The translations under genes were made by a program, and so were the position numbers. The notes under the pieces were generated by a model, which was not told where the DNA came from, searched no databases, and worked only from the letters and a program-made list of their open reading frames with translations. A DNA stretch of 64,000 nt from Dinochytrium kinnereticum (taxonomy: Eukaryota > Chytridiomycota > Chytridiomycetes > Chytridiales > Chytridiaceae): the NCBI GenBank assembly GCA_027604005.1, contig JADGJT010000083.1, positions 2,372-66,371 of the forward strand, in the 5' to 3' direction. This document shows positions 22,981 to 34,083 of the stretch, piece by piece. The number at the start of each line of letters is the position of its first letter. The stretch's first letter is position 1.

Positions 22981-25326
22981 ATGACCATGTATCTATTCGC
23001 ATCTGCCATCGCGGCGTCCATCGCAGGGCGAGCACTTGCTGCTCCAGCATGCTACAATAACTTCCAGAAATCGCAGTTTCCCAATTGCGTTGTGTTGGGG
23101 TCGAGGATTGCTCTTCACTGGTCGGTCGCTCATGAGGATGCTTCAACCATTACGTTTGGAGTGGACGCAGAGGTATCCTCCAAAAGCGGGAGTTGGGTTG
23201 GGGTTGGGATCAGCGATATGGGAGGTAATTATTTTCGCATAGACACCCATGCATTTAACCAACAGCTGAAAGGCATGCGAGGGACCGATTCTTGGATTTT
23301 AATGCAAAAGGATGATGGATCGTACGTTCTCCAAGACTCGTTCTCCGAAGACTACGTTATGCCCTTGGCCGATAAGTCTCAAGATGTGACCCTCCTCGCC
23401 CCACCCCAACCTTCCGATACCAACACAGTCTTTACGTTCCAACGTCCCATTAAAAGTTGTGACATAGACGACATTGAGATCCAAAAAGGCATCGAGCACA
23501 ATATCGTCTGGTAAGTGGTAAAAAGTCCCCAACTACATAACGAATAAAAAACCTCACGCTACAGGGCGATAGGCACATCAAAGTCATTCGGCCAACACTC
23601 CCCCACAAACAGAGGTGACGCCAAAGCCATTCTCCACCCAGACCACACCCTCGCGTCCATTGAAAAAACTCCACAACCGGCCGACCTCCAAGAATTTGAG
23701 ATCCGCATGCCAAACATCACCATCCCTTCTAACAGAACCTCCTACCTCTGCACTCACTTCTCCATGCCATCAGAGACAAAGTATCACGTTATCCGCGTTC
23801 AGGGATTGCCAGAGTCGAAGTACATACATCATATGATTGTTTATGGGTGTTCTGCGCCTCCAGTTGCTCCGGCGGCGGATGGGGACGTTTATGATTGTGG
23901 GAAGATGGATGCCGCGTGCGGGGAGTTCACATTTTCTTGGGTGAGGTTTTTTTCTTCTTTTTTTCTTCCTTTTGTCCACAATGGAGAATAACTTTGGTTG
24001 GAAACGTGAAACGCGTGTGCTGAACTGCCCTATTATTAAATATTCTATTCATTTGATTTCTTATTCTTAAGGTACCCGGTTCCTCTGGCTCCAGCTACCC
24101 TGACACTGCAGGGATCCCCATTGGTGTCGGTGAAAATGCCAACAGGTTGGTATAAACATAGCTCAATGGAATGAACTATCCCTCATATCCTATCAGATAC
24201 TTCTCACTTCAAGTGCACTACAACAACCCCGAACAAGACGCGGGAGTTGTAGATAGATCTGGTATAAAAGTGCGTCCTCAAACTCAACCCCTTCGTCCAA
24301 AACTCCCCACTATATCTTTTATCTTCTTGAAAGTACAGAAATAACGATGAAAGCAACTGACCTTATTACCTCACAATCTCAAAAACACAAAGGTCTGGTA
24401 CACGAAAACCCTCCGCAAATACGACGTGGGCGTGTTAACTCTCGGATCCATTAGCATCTCCATTCCGCCAAACTCGCTGGAGCCTACCGTTCTCAAACCC
24501 AACCTCTGTCCATCAACGTGCACCTCAAAGTTCCCAGGACCTATCACGCTTTTGAGGTATGCCTTTGAATGCCAAAGACCGTTGACTCAACAGCTACCGA
24601 AAATGACAGCTCCGGCATCCATATGCACAATTTGGGGTTGAACCAGACCACCCAACGTTTCCGTGATGGCAAGGAACTGTCCCCGCTAATCACGCGTCGA
24701 TTTTACGATTTTAAGTGAGTCTACCCTCACCGAATCTTCCCCATGCATCCGTTGAAATCACTTACAACCAAAAAAAAAACAAAACGAAAAACAGCTACCA
24801 AGGGCAAACCGCCATAGCAAACCCTGAAGCAACCACCCTCCTCCCAAGGGATTCCCTCCTAACAACCTGCGCCTACAGACCAACCCCCAACTCCGCAAGC
24901 CCAACAACCTTTGGGGAAGAAACCACCAACGAAATGTGCTTCAACTTCATCCAATACTACCCCAAGTACCCCCCCATAGAATACTGCATGACCATCGATC
25001 GAATCTCCCAAGCAATTTGCTCCACAAAAGCAAGGTTATCCGCCGCAGGCTTATCCGGGGTCTCTTCTGGAGGGGAGGGAGGTGCGAACCAAACTGCTGT
25101 GATGGAGGGGCTGAGGAGGCTGATGGAGGGTGGGGATCTCGTGGCGTCGGTTTTGCCAAGGTTTGAGAGGTACGAGGAAGTGTGCTTGCCATCGGTAAGG
25201 AATGCGACGATGCCGGTGGCGACGACGACTGCGATTGGAAAGCCATCGGCAGGGGGGAGGGCTGCCGAGGGCTTTGGCGTTGGTGTTGGGATTGTTGTGT
25301 TGGGTGCTGCTGCTCTTTTCATGTAG
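22981..25326 (+). CDS. DOMON-containing copper type II monooxygenase (DBH/MOXD1-like)
   Basis: Seven exons: 22981-23510, 23565-23940, 24072-24145, 24197-24269, 24393-24556, 24610-24714 and 24795-25326; 617 residues. The ATG at 22981 gives a signal peptide ending near RALA. An N-terminal DOMON domain (GSRIALHWSVAHEDA, WVGVGISDMGG, DSWILMQKDDGS) precedes the two-part copper hydroxylase core. All copper ligands are visible: H-H in YIHHMIVYGC, His in SLQVHYNNP, H-M-H in SGIHMHNLG and Met in TNEMCFNFIQYYP. The H-M-H codons lie directly after an intron, which hides them in single-frame reading. The C-terminus ends in a hydrophobic tail (GVGVGIVVLGAAALFM), suggesting GPI or membrane anchoring. Family members hydroxylate small molecules or peptides using ascorbate and oxygen; the substrate here is unknown. 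Confidence 0.92.
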
Positions 25327-25484
25327 GATGAGTCCTTGCTCGGAAAAAATAATAAGTCAGATTTCTTGACCCCTGTCCTTGAATTGACACTACAAATGGA
25401 AAACTCCGCAAAGTGAAAACAGCACCACTGCATGGCCACCCCAGCGAATCAACACAAGACGCATCCGCACGTCAAAACCAGTGC

Positions 25485-27063
25485 ATGCCAGCTGCATGCA
25501 GCCATGCTCTAGTCATCCATCCATCTGCAACGGTGGCTGCCATTATGTTAAACCAGCAACGACTTTCATTAGAAAGAAGAGGGAATTTAAGTGCTGAGCA
25601 GAGCAGAGCAGAACACCATCTCTCCCACCACATAATGACACGCATTAAGCATCACCGACTTCGCCGTCGTCAAGAACAACAACAACAACAACAACAACCC
25701 GTGAGAGCTGAATGGACATTCTCACCTCAACGCCTCAACATAAAGCCACTAGCCGCATCCATTGCATCCACAGACCTATCCAAGCCTCGTTACAGAGTTG
25801 TGGTGGTCTCGCCGCCATCCGGAACAATTTGGAAGGAAGGAGACAGCATGCCGTTGATTTGGGACTTGGTGAAAGTGGCGGGTGATCCAGTGGTTGTTTC
25901 GTCCAGCACGAGTCGGCTTTCAGGGACGACGAAGCCGACGAGAGCTGCTGAGGCGCTTTCGTGGGATGAAGCAGTGGTGAGCATGGAAGGGGTTGACGAG
26001 GGCTTTACAGGACAGGAAATTGCGCAGGTTATTTTAAAGGTATGAAGAGCGCTCATACTTTTTATTCTTTTCAGCTACTTGCTCGTTTTCGCTGTCATGC
26101 AGAGCTCTACCGGTTATTGCTTTTTGGCTCTGTTGTTAGTTATAAAGGTTTAACCCGCCCCACTCACAGTACAAAACCACTACCGGAGGCTTCATCACTA
26201 CTCGCCTTGGCTCGGTAAAGCTTTCCGACAAACGAGTTGGCATCATCATCCCAAAATCATCATCCGACCCCCCAGCCACACAAAGCCAACAACGCCTCAA
26301 CCCCTCCTCGTCCCCTCAGCAACAGCAACCTTCCGCCTCAAACTCCGTCACCCTTCAAATCGAGCTGGAAAGCGGTACAGAAGGATTAAGCACCCCAAAA
26401 GTAGCGAGTGCGGGATCAAACCGCGCCGTCAACCTCACCCCTCCCAAATCATTCATCGTTCGCGATGCATTCGTCTTACAACCCCTGCTGGCGGCGCCGA
26501 TAATTTCACCAGTGACAAGACCCCCTGCCACAGTGTTATCAACCGCAAGACCTGGGATTACTCAAGCCCCTTCGTCACCATTACCGCCCGGAGTGACTAG
26601 CATGTCTCCAGAGGAGTTTTCGGCGTTATTATTTGGAGCTCGAACAACTTCATCAACGATTTCTTCCTCCACTCGACTCAACCCCTCCTCGATGAACGGG
26701 CGGGCCACCGACATGTCCCCTACGTCCCCAACAATAACAACAGCCCGTCCACTGCCCACCCACCCCCCCCAAATGACAACCATCTTTGCTAATGGTCAAA
26801 TCGTAACGGTCTTTGCAACCGTCACGCCCACCGGCCAAGCCGGCACAAACACAAATGTGGGGTCATTGCCAGATTCAATGGCATCGTTTCGGGAGGTGGA
26901 TCCAACGTTAATCAGAGTGGCGGTGATTGTTGGATGCCTTTTTGGAGTGTCGTTTTTGGGGATTGGGATTGCCTGGTGGTGGAGTCGGATCAGTGCTGCT
27001 AGGAAGAGGAAGAGAGCTCCCGTCTCTTGGGAGTCGAGCGTGCGGATGCTGGGGCAAGATTAA
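25485..27063 (+). CDS. Kre9/Knh1-like single-pass membrane wall protein
   Basis: Two exons, 25485-26039 and 26170-27063, phase 0; 482 residues from the first ATG in frame. Another ATG at 25635 would skip a region with no clear signal peptide, so the start is uncertain. The segment RYRVVVVSPPSGTIWKEGDS followed by M-P-L-I-W matches the Kre9/Knh1 N-terminal domain of fungal Ser/Thr-rich wall proteins. After a Ser/Thr/Pro-rich, probably O-glycosylated region comes a transmembrane helix (VAVIVGCLFGVSFLGIGIAW) and a short basic tail (RISAARKRKRAP). Likely placed at the plasma membrane with its ectodomain in the wall. Confidence 0.7.
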
Positions 27064-27794
27064 AAAAAAAAAAGGGAGAGAGAAGAAGCTGAACCCGAGT
27101 GGCAGGTTTTTGTTTTGATTTTGCGGGGTCATTTCAAAGTCGGAACCCCGCGCATCCTTTTTTCACTTTGCTTTTTTTGTTTGTTGCTTTTCTATCGTGT
27201 TATTAAGCCTTTTTCCTTTTGTTTTTTTATTCAACTCGCTGTTTTCTACCCCCCTCTCTATCGCCCTTCCCCGCGAAAAAATAAAAATATTCAAGTGTTA
27301 GCTTTACTTGTTCTTGTTTTTTATTCTTTCGCCAAATCCATTAGGTACCAATAAATAGTTGCGCAGCAAAGAAGAAAAGAAAAAAAAAAAGTAAACTTAA
27401 AGAATTAACGAAGTGTCGGTCTTTAATCTTTTTTTTTTCTTTCTGTTGTAATTTTATGGTATAGCAGCATTTTTTTCCTGGCTCCTTTATTCTGGGTTTA
27501 GTTTTGTGTTCGGTAACCGGTGAAGAACTCAAATAAATGTGCAATAAGGTTATTTTCAAGCACGTTATTCACATACAACGTAACTGTGATAAAGAGAGTT
27601 TGAGCAAATCCTACCCCCCCACAAAAAAAAAAAATATAGTCATCAAAGAAATACAAAAAGTTACGGAAGGAAAAAAAAAAGGCAAAGAAAAAAAGAAAAG
27701 AGAAACCATTTATCTTTCCGCGCAAATCGCCTCCATCCAAACGAACAATATGTATATGAGGAAGTAGGGGTCAGAGTTTGTTTTTCTCTTTCAA
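27064..27794. other. Intergenic between convergent 3' ends
   Basis: T- and A-rich spacer between the Kre9-like and START-domain genes. No supportable gene. Confidence 0.6.
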
Positions 27795-29475
27795 TTATAA
27801 GGTGTGAATAGCCTTCCGAAGGTTCGCAAAGATGCCATCAATCGCTCCACCAGTGCCCTTTAAAATTGGTTAAGGTGTTAAGGTGACAAAAGCGGAGGGC
27901 ACATCAAAACAGGGAGCCGAGAAAGTATGAGAGAGGGAGGGACGGGCGGGCTTACCTTGTTCACGATCCAGACAGGCATCTAAAAAAAAGAAAGACAAGT
28001 TGGGGAGGGAAAAAGAAATACCAAAAGGATTGCGTTAAAAAAAGAAGCCAGGAAACAGAAGAAGGAGTATATAAGTGGGGAATCACAAAAAATCAATACA
28101 TCATCAATAAACTAAAATGCTTACCTGCCCCTTTATCTCACTATGAACAACATACTCAACCTTACACCTGCCCTCAACACCGTCAACCGGGGTAACCCGA
28201 ATCCCACCGGTATGGTTGAACCCTCTAACAGGCTGAATATTTTTTAAATCCACATCCGCAGGAACCGCGGCCAAATGAGGTGGAAGGAGGGATTCATCGG
28301 GGGTGACCCAGGCGACAATGTATGCGGCTGGGGTTTTGTGGATGATGCGGAGGTCAATGTAGTCTCTATTTATTTATTTTTCAAGTGGGGGGATAAAGGG
28401 ATATTGGGGAAAGAATAATAAATACAAATGGAGGGAGAAAGTTCAATATACAATATAAAAAGGATATATCTCACCTTGCGGAGATGATCCACATGGCCTG
28501 GGTGAGGGTATAGGTGAGGTCGCAATCGGGTCCGATGGGTTCAATAATCTTATACGTAGCCATTACCTTTTTTTCCCCGAAAAAGAAAAAGAAAAAGATT
28601 AAAATAAACAACAATGACCCCCCGAAAATATGAATAGACCAACAATAGGTGGAAAGGAGCTTACGGGGTCCCAGGTGGGCCTGAATAGGTTGTTTTTTTT
28701 TCCCACACAATAAATAGTAAAAAATAGAAAAGACAGGGAAAAGTAAGTGAGACATGGGAGTATTTGTAGACCAAGCGAATAGGCAGTCTTAAAACGCGAT
28801 CATATCAAAAAATGCTTAGTTCTTTTTGGTTGCTTCGCTTCCCTACATATACCAGCCATTGGCGGGAATTATGGTTTACTGCACTCAACTTACCTCGCTT
28901 GACTAAAGAAAACAAAAAACGATAACGCTTACCTCGACTCTGCATCCGTAAGGATTGCAAAGACCTTTTCGGCGGAAGCTTCAATCTCACCCTATTCCAA
29001 ATAAATAAATGAATATGTGTATAAAATGAACCACAATAATGAGCGAGAAGGTAGACGATCAATAAAACATCTGTAAAGAACGAAAGAAAAGTAATAGCAA
29101 GGGCTTACCTCCCCCATCCACTGATATAAGAGTCGAAACAATAAGAGACGTACTGGTCAGCATTCCCACAAAAACGTTTCAAAGAAAAGAATCTGAGGTA
29201 TAGATTTTTCTCTTCCTCTTCTTACCTGCAGCGCGGGAGAAAAGTCTGTCGCTCTGCTCTTAACGGTGATTCCATTCTGATAGTCATTTCGGATGCGAGG
29301 AGATGATTAGTTGGGCGGGTGCATTGGGAGGAGGCATGGGATGTGAGGCAACCTTTTTGTGCGAGAGCACCCAAGGATCGCCCTTTGGGGATGCGGCAGG
29401 GAGAATGTCGACGAGTGCCTGCAAGGTGCGCTTCGCGGCGGCGACCAGGAGGTCATGGTTGGTGGCAGCTGTCAT
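27795..29475 (-). CDS. START-domain lipid-binding protein with microexons
   Basis: Nine exons: 29353-29475, 29226-29276, 29109-29120, 28933-28991, 28665-28680, 28475-28566, 28125-28365, 27956-27979 and 27795-27857; 226 residues. The chain reads as a lone START domain: DPWVLSHKKNGITVKSR, WMGEGEIEASAEKVFAILTD, SRPTWDP, YKIIEPIGPDCDLTYTLTQ, ISARDYIDLR, GGIRVTP, CKVEYVVHSEIKGQ and MPVWIVNK, all in family order. Exons 3 (12 nt, WMGE) and 5 (16 nt, completing RPTWDP) are microexons; without them the conserved W-D motif and frame would be lost. START domains hold one lipid or sterol in a deep cavity and move it between membranes. No signal or membrane segment, so probably cytosolic. Divergent from the expansin-like gene. 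Confidence 0.88.
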
Positions 29476-30000
29476 TGCGGGGGATTGGATGTTGGATTGG
29501 CGGCTGATGGGTAGACGGATGGATGGGGTGAGGACAGGTGAGGACAGGGATTTCTCAGGTGACTATCAAGTATGGCGTGGATATCCCCTCATGCATGTTC
29601 CTGAATATTCACTGCGAGATATCCCTGCACTACCTGTGGCCGTCGCACAAGCACACACTCCGACTGCCGTGTCAGAAGACAATCCTCCGCCTGTCAATGC
29701 AAGTGTCAACTTTACAGCTGCATGGGCCTCCCCTTTACCCCATTCCATTGACACCCTCCGACATAAAATAAACAGCCAGCGCTAAAAACAAACCATCGGC
29801 GAAGAATAAAAAAAGTAGCCACCACCATCGCACTTTTTGCAGCTGCTAAAAGGAGAAGAGCAGCAGGAGAATGACACCTAAAACCATCCCTGCAAGGGGG
29901 TCCCTCACACACACAACTCGTCCTGCCCAACTACTATAAGAACCGTGAACCATGCCTCCCTCCTTCCCCCTTCCCCTAGCAGCTGCAAGAACAGGCGATA
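29476..30000. other. Divergent promoter of START-domain and expansin-like genes
   Basis: 525 bp between two start codons pointing away from each other. TATA-like TATAAG at 29935-29940 on the plus side. No supportable gene. Confidence 0.55.
29935..29940 (+). promoter_or_regulatory. TATA-like element of the expansin-like gene
   Basis: TATAAG about 61 bp before the ATG at 30001. Weak match, spacing plausible. Confidence 0.3.
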
Positions 30001-31916
30001 ATGCATCCGTCCCTCCATTCCACCACCCTCGCCGTCCTTCTCACCTTGACCCTCTCCCTAACACTTGCACTCTCCCCATCCACCGTCTCCGCTTTCGACA
30101 CGGTCCAGCGTCGAGCGAATCTGACTCGTCGACAGAGCTCTTTTACCGTTAGTTTCAAAACGGCCTGCGCACCTATCTGCGTGTGGTTGTCTGTTTTTTT
30201 TTGTGTGTGATGAGTCGACCCACTCCCTAACATTCTTCCACTTGATTTTTGTTTTGTTTTGAAAAAGGGTCAAGGAACATTTTATGATCCTAATGGAGGA
30301 TTCGGCTCATGCGGAACAGTTATCCAGAACAGCGATTTCGTCGTCGCAATGGTAAGAAGCTTCTTTAACCTTCTCTCTTCCCATCCATCTTATTTGCCTC
30401 TTTTCAAACTCACTAGCGCTAACAACATCCAAAAATAAAGGCATCTTCCTACTACAGACAATTCACCCGCAATGGAAACCCCAATAACAATGCCCTTTGC
30501 GGTCGCTGCGTAAGAGCGACAAGCATTTCAACGGGCCGCAGTGTCAACGTCATCATCCGGGACAGTTGTCCCGGCTGTGGATTCTACGACATTGATCTGT
30601 CAAGGTCCGCGTTCAGGGTCATTGATGATGTGAATCGTGGGAGAATCGGCATCCGCTGGAGCTTTTGCGATCAGGTTCCTACCACCCCAAGTCCAACTCC
30701 AAGACCAAGTCCTTCTCCATCTCCGAGGCCTAGTCCTTCTCCATCTCCACGTCCATCTCCCTCTCCATCCCCACCTCGTCCATCCCCATCTCCAACTCCA
30801 CGCCCATCTCCTACTCCGCGCCCATCCCCATCGCCATCTCCCCGCCCACCTCAGCAACCCCCAACACCTTCCAACGCCTGCACCTCCAAGCCAGACTACA
30901 GTTTTACCTGCATATCGACAACACGCTACCACGTTTGTCAATCCGGCAAGCCGTTGGCAACTTTTGGATGTCCTCGTGGAACAGTCTGGTAGGTTTCCTA
31001 GTTCTCACCAAACGCGTTGACACCAGCTCCCTAACCCTTCCTTTTTTTTTCTTCTTTCGTTTAAAACAGCTGCGCCAGTCAAGGAGGCCGATGCGTTTTT
31101 GAGAGCTCGTGTCGAACCACCTCGCGTGGCGTTGGGATTCGTAAAGGATCCTCGGTCAATCCATCGCCAAACGATGTGTCCGTATTATCCGAGCCACCCA
31201 CCATCGATGGCGCCTCACCCACTCCACCTGACCAACAAGAACTACCATCGTCACCAACCGTTGAAGAACCCGCACCTGAGAACGGAGGTGGTATGACTGA
31301 AGTGCCGCCATCTCCAACAGATCAGCAGATGGACGCTGGTAGTGGTGATGATCCTGTTATTGAGATGCCACCCACTCAGCCAGACCAACAGCAGCAAGAT
31401 CAGACTCCCCCACTCAACATAGACCAACCCCCAACAGATCAACCAGCCAACACAGTAAGCGACCCAGAAGTAGCGATGCCGCCCACCGTGATGGAAGACA
31501 ATCAACAACCCCCTTCCCCCCAACAGCAGGCCATCATCAATCAACTCCAAACCGCCATGGCAGAAATTCACACCCTTAACCGAGAAATCATCATCAACCT
31601 TCCATTGAACGACTCCCCATCACCAATGGACTCCCCACAACCCCCTGTAAACGATGCCCCGCAACCCCTCAAAGACGAATCTCCCTCTGTAGACTCCCCG
31701 CCAACATCACCAACACCTCCTGGCTGCCCCCCTGCAACATCCTGCAACGTTTTGGGGAAAATGCGGTGCTCAACTTCAGAGGACTCCATGGAGTACTGCT
31801 GGTGCAATTCAATGCAGGTTTGGGGGCTTTCAAGGTGTGGGGAGGGGATGAAGTGTGTTGAGAATGGGGAGTTTGTGTATTGCGCAGCCGTCGAGTCATT
31901 GGTTAACAAGGGATAG
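30001..31916 (+). CDS. Expansin-like / loosenin-type secreted protein with long Pro-rich tail
   Basis: Four exons: 30001-30147, 30268-30351, 30441-30988 and 31070-31916; 541 residues. A signal peptide (LTLTLSLTLALSPSTVSA) leads into a double-psi beta-barrel of the expansin/RlpA/barwin type: GTFYDPNGGFGSCGTVIQN, ALCGRCVRA, VNVIIRDSCPGCGFYDIDLS and FRVIDDVNRGRIGIRW. Asp residues in IRDSCPGC and DIDLS sit where expansin family acids lie. A (P-S-P/T-P-R) linker follows, then a Cys-rich segment (CTSKPDYSFTCISTTRYHVC, CASQGGRCVFESSC) that could be a small binding module. The last exon is a 200-residue Pro/Gln/Asp-rich stretch ending in another Cys-rich block (CPPATSCNVLGKMRCSTS, YCWCNSMQ). Likely loosens or binds plant or fungal wall polymers without hydrolysis. 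Confidence 0.85.
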
Positions 31917-32781
31917 AGAGGTTGGGTTATGAGAGTGTTGGTCAAGAGGGAGGAGAAAGGTGTAGGTATCGTACAGCAAGTGATGTTAGGAGGTGTTACT
32001 GTCGATGCTTGGAAAGTATGGGTATTATTAGTGGATTGCATAACACTCCAGTTCTTTATTTGTATTTGTTACCCCGTTGCCCTTACTACTTACTCCCCTA
32101 TTCACCATTCATCCTCAGCCGAAACGGAAAGCACTCTAGAATTGCATGAACTTTCCCCATCGTCATTTTCACCTTCGAATTTTCATTTTTCATTTGAGTA
32201 CCTGTACGTGCATACTTGTGGCTGTTGTCTGTTGTCTGTCAATATATATCATTTTACCGTTCATTATTTTTTTTTTATTATCCGGCCTTTGTTTGTTATT
32301 ACCAAATTTCAATCCGATATTTGGAAAAAGATTCAATTACTGCAGGGGTACATAAGAGTATCGCGATTATCTCCGCAAGCGGAACCCATCTTCTCGTTGG
32401 AGCGTGTGGAAATCGACGAATGCAATAAAGAAGAAGACGGAATTTGCTTTTTAATCTCAACTCTCAACGGCCTGCTTGTTATCTTTCTCTGGCAGATGCC
32501 TTAATGCTTTTTGGTTTGAGGTTTATTCAGCAAAGAGAGCGACATATCACCTTCCAAAAGGATTCGAAAGTCATCACCAAACACTCTTTCTTTGCTCAAA
32601 CCTCCGTTTAGCGAAAACAGAAAAGAGGGAAATCGTGTAGTCACAAATCCTTATGCTTATCAGACCATAACATCAAATACCTACTTCGTGGACGTTCAGG
32701 TATTTCATTTGGGTTCCAATCCGTTCCATAATAATACAGTATGAATTTTGTGATTAAGTCGGACTTTCAAGAAAAAACATA
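31917..32781. other. Intergenic, upstream of centrin
   Basis: The 191-codon frame at 31929-32504 directly follows the expansin-like stop but lacks any motif, and is judged 3' flank. No other supportable gene. Confidence 0.5.
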
Positions 32782-33754
32782 ATGGTGAGTTCAAGCATTC
32801 CTCCCTGACCCCACCCCGCCAACGGACGTGAGGGGGTTTCAACATCTATAACATTGATACGAGCCTTCCAACGCCATGAGGAGACGAACTGCGCTCCTGC
32901 TGTCCCTTCTCCATCATCAAACCCCTAACATACCAACCTCCACCAACAAAAAAAACATCAACCAAGGCCACCCGCAAAGCCCTCCCAACTAAACCCCTAG
33001 CCGGCGGTCTAGTCTCCTCAAGCCTCCCCTCAAAACCCAAACCTCAACACACAAAACCCACACAAAACCACGACCTCTCCCCTGAACAAAAGCAAGAGAT
33101 CCGAGAGGCCTTTGATCTGTTCGACACAGATGGGTCTGGAACGATTGATACAAAGGAGTTGAAGGTTGCTATGCGGGCTTTGGGATTTGAACCAAAGAAG
33201 GATGAGATCAAAAGGATGATTGCTGAGGTGGATAGGAGTGGGAGTGGGACGATTGATTTCAATGAGTTTTTGGAGTTGATGACGGCTAAGATGGTGAGTT
33301 TTGGATGCTTTGCCGTTATTTATTAGTTCGTTGGGTTGACGGGTGTCAGCCCCTCAAAAGTTATCTATACTCGAAATCACATTTGTATCAAGAACCGGGA
33401 CACCGAGAGATCTAAACGAAACATCCTTTGAAACCCAAATACCTCTTCCCCCCCAATTTAGGCCGAAAAAGACTCTCGCGAAGAAATCATCAAAGCCTTC
33501 CGCTTGTTTGACGACGACGAAACCGGTAAAATCTCATTCAAGAATCTCAAACGTGTCGCCAAAGAGCTTGGCGAGAACTTGACCGATGAGGAGCTTCAAG
33601 AAATGATTGACGAGGCGGATCGGGATGGGGATGGAGAGATCAATGAGGTGAGTTTGCTTGGCCTTTTTTGTACGAATTGGTGTTTGAGTTGAGGCTAACG
33701 GTTTGGTTGTAGGAGGAATTTCTGAGGATCATGAAGAAGACGGGGCTGTATTAA
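32782..33754 (+). CDS. Centrin (CDC31/centrin-2-like EF-hand protein)
   Basis: Four coding exons: 32782-32784 (ATG only), 32967-33293, 33462-33647 and 33713-33754; 185 residues. No in-frame ATG exists upstream of exon 2 before a stop, whereas ATG|GTGAGT at 32782 splices in frame to GCCACCCGC at 32967. A basic N-terminal extension precedes four EF-hands: [52 protein letters not shown] and [15 protein letters not shown]. The end KKTGLY is typical of centrins. Loops 1, 2 and 4 keep calcium-binding acids; loop 3 (DDDETGKIS) is also largely intact. Centrin works at centrioles and basal bodies, in contractile fibres, and in DNA repair and mRNA export complexes. Confidence 0.93.
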
Positions 33755-34083
33755 GTGGGCCTCTGCCTCATTTGCTTTTCTTCCTTACTATTGCTCTTCA
33801 CGTTATATATTATACTGGGCATGCAAACGCCGTCTCCTCTTGCAACAACTTTTCAGTTTAAATACATGGAAAAAAGAAAACAGAAAAAATAAGAAAGGGG
33901 AAAAAAAGGGGGGAATAGCGAAACGACCACCCCCAATAGAAGCTCACGCCTTGCTCATCAAAAAAAAGAAACATAGCATATAGAAACATGAGAGCAATAA
34001 ACGAGAATATTGTGACTGAACAAAACTAAACTACACGGAAAACACACTGACGAAACATCATCTACTAAGACATATGACTGATT
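33755..34083. other. Intergenic between convergent 3' ends
   Basis: AT-rich spacer between centrin and PDS5 stops; A-rich run near 33867-33913. No gene. Confidence 0.6.

Noticed and set aside
28720..28790. Possible exon in the START gene (CCTATTCGCTTGGTC region)
   Set aside because: Splicing instead to 28665-28680 supplies the expected R-P-T-W-D-P and keeps the frame.
31929..32504. 191-codon frame after the expansin-like gene
   Set aside because: Low-information composition, no motif, lies in a 3' flank.
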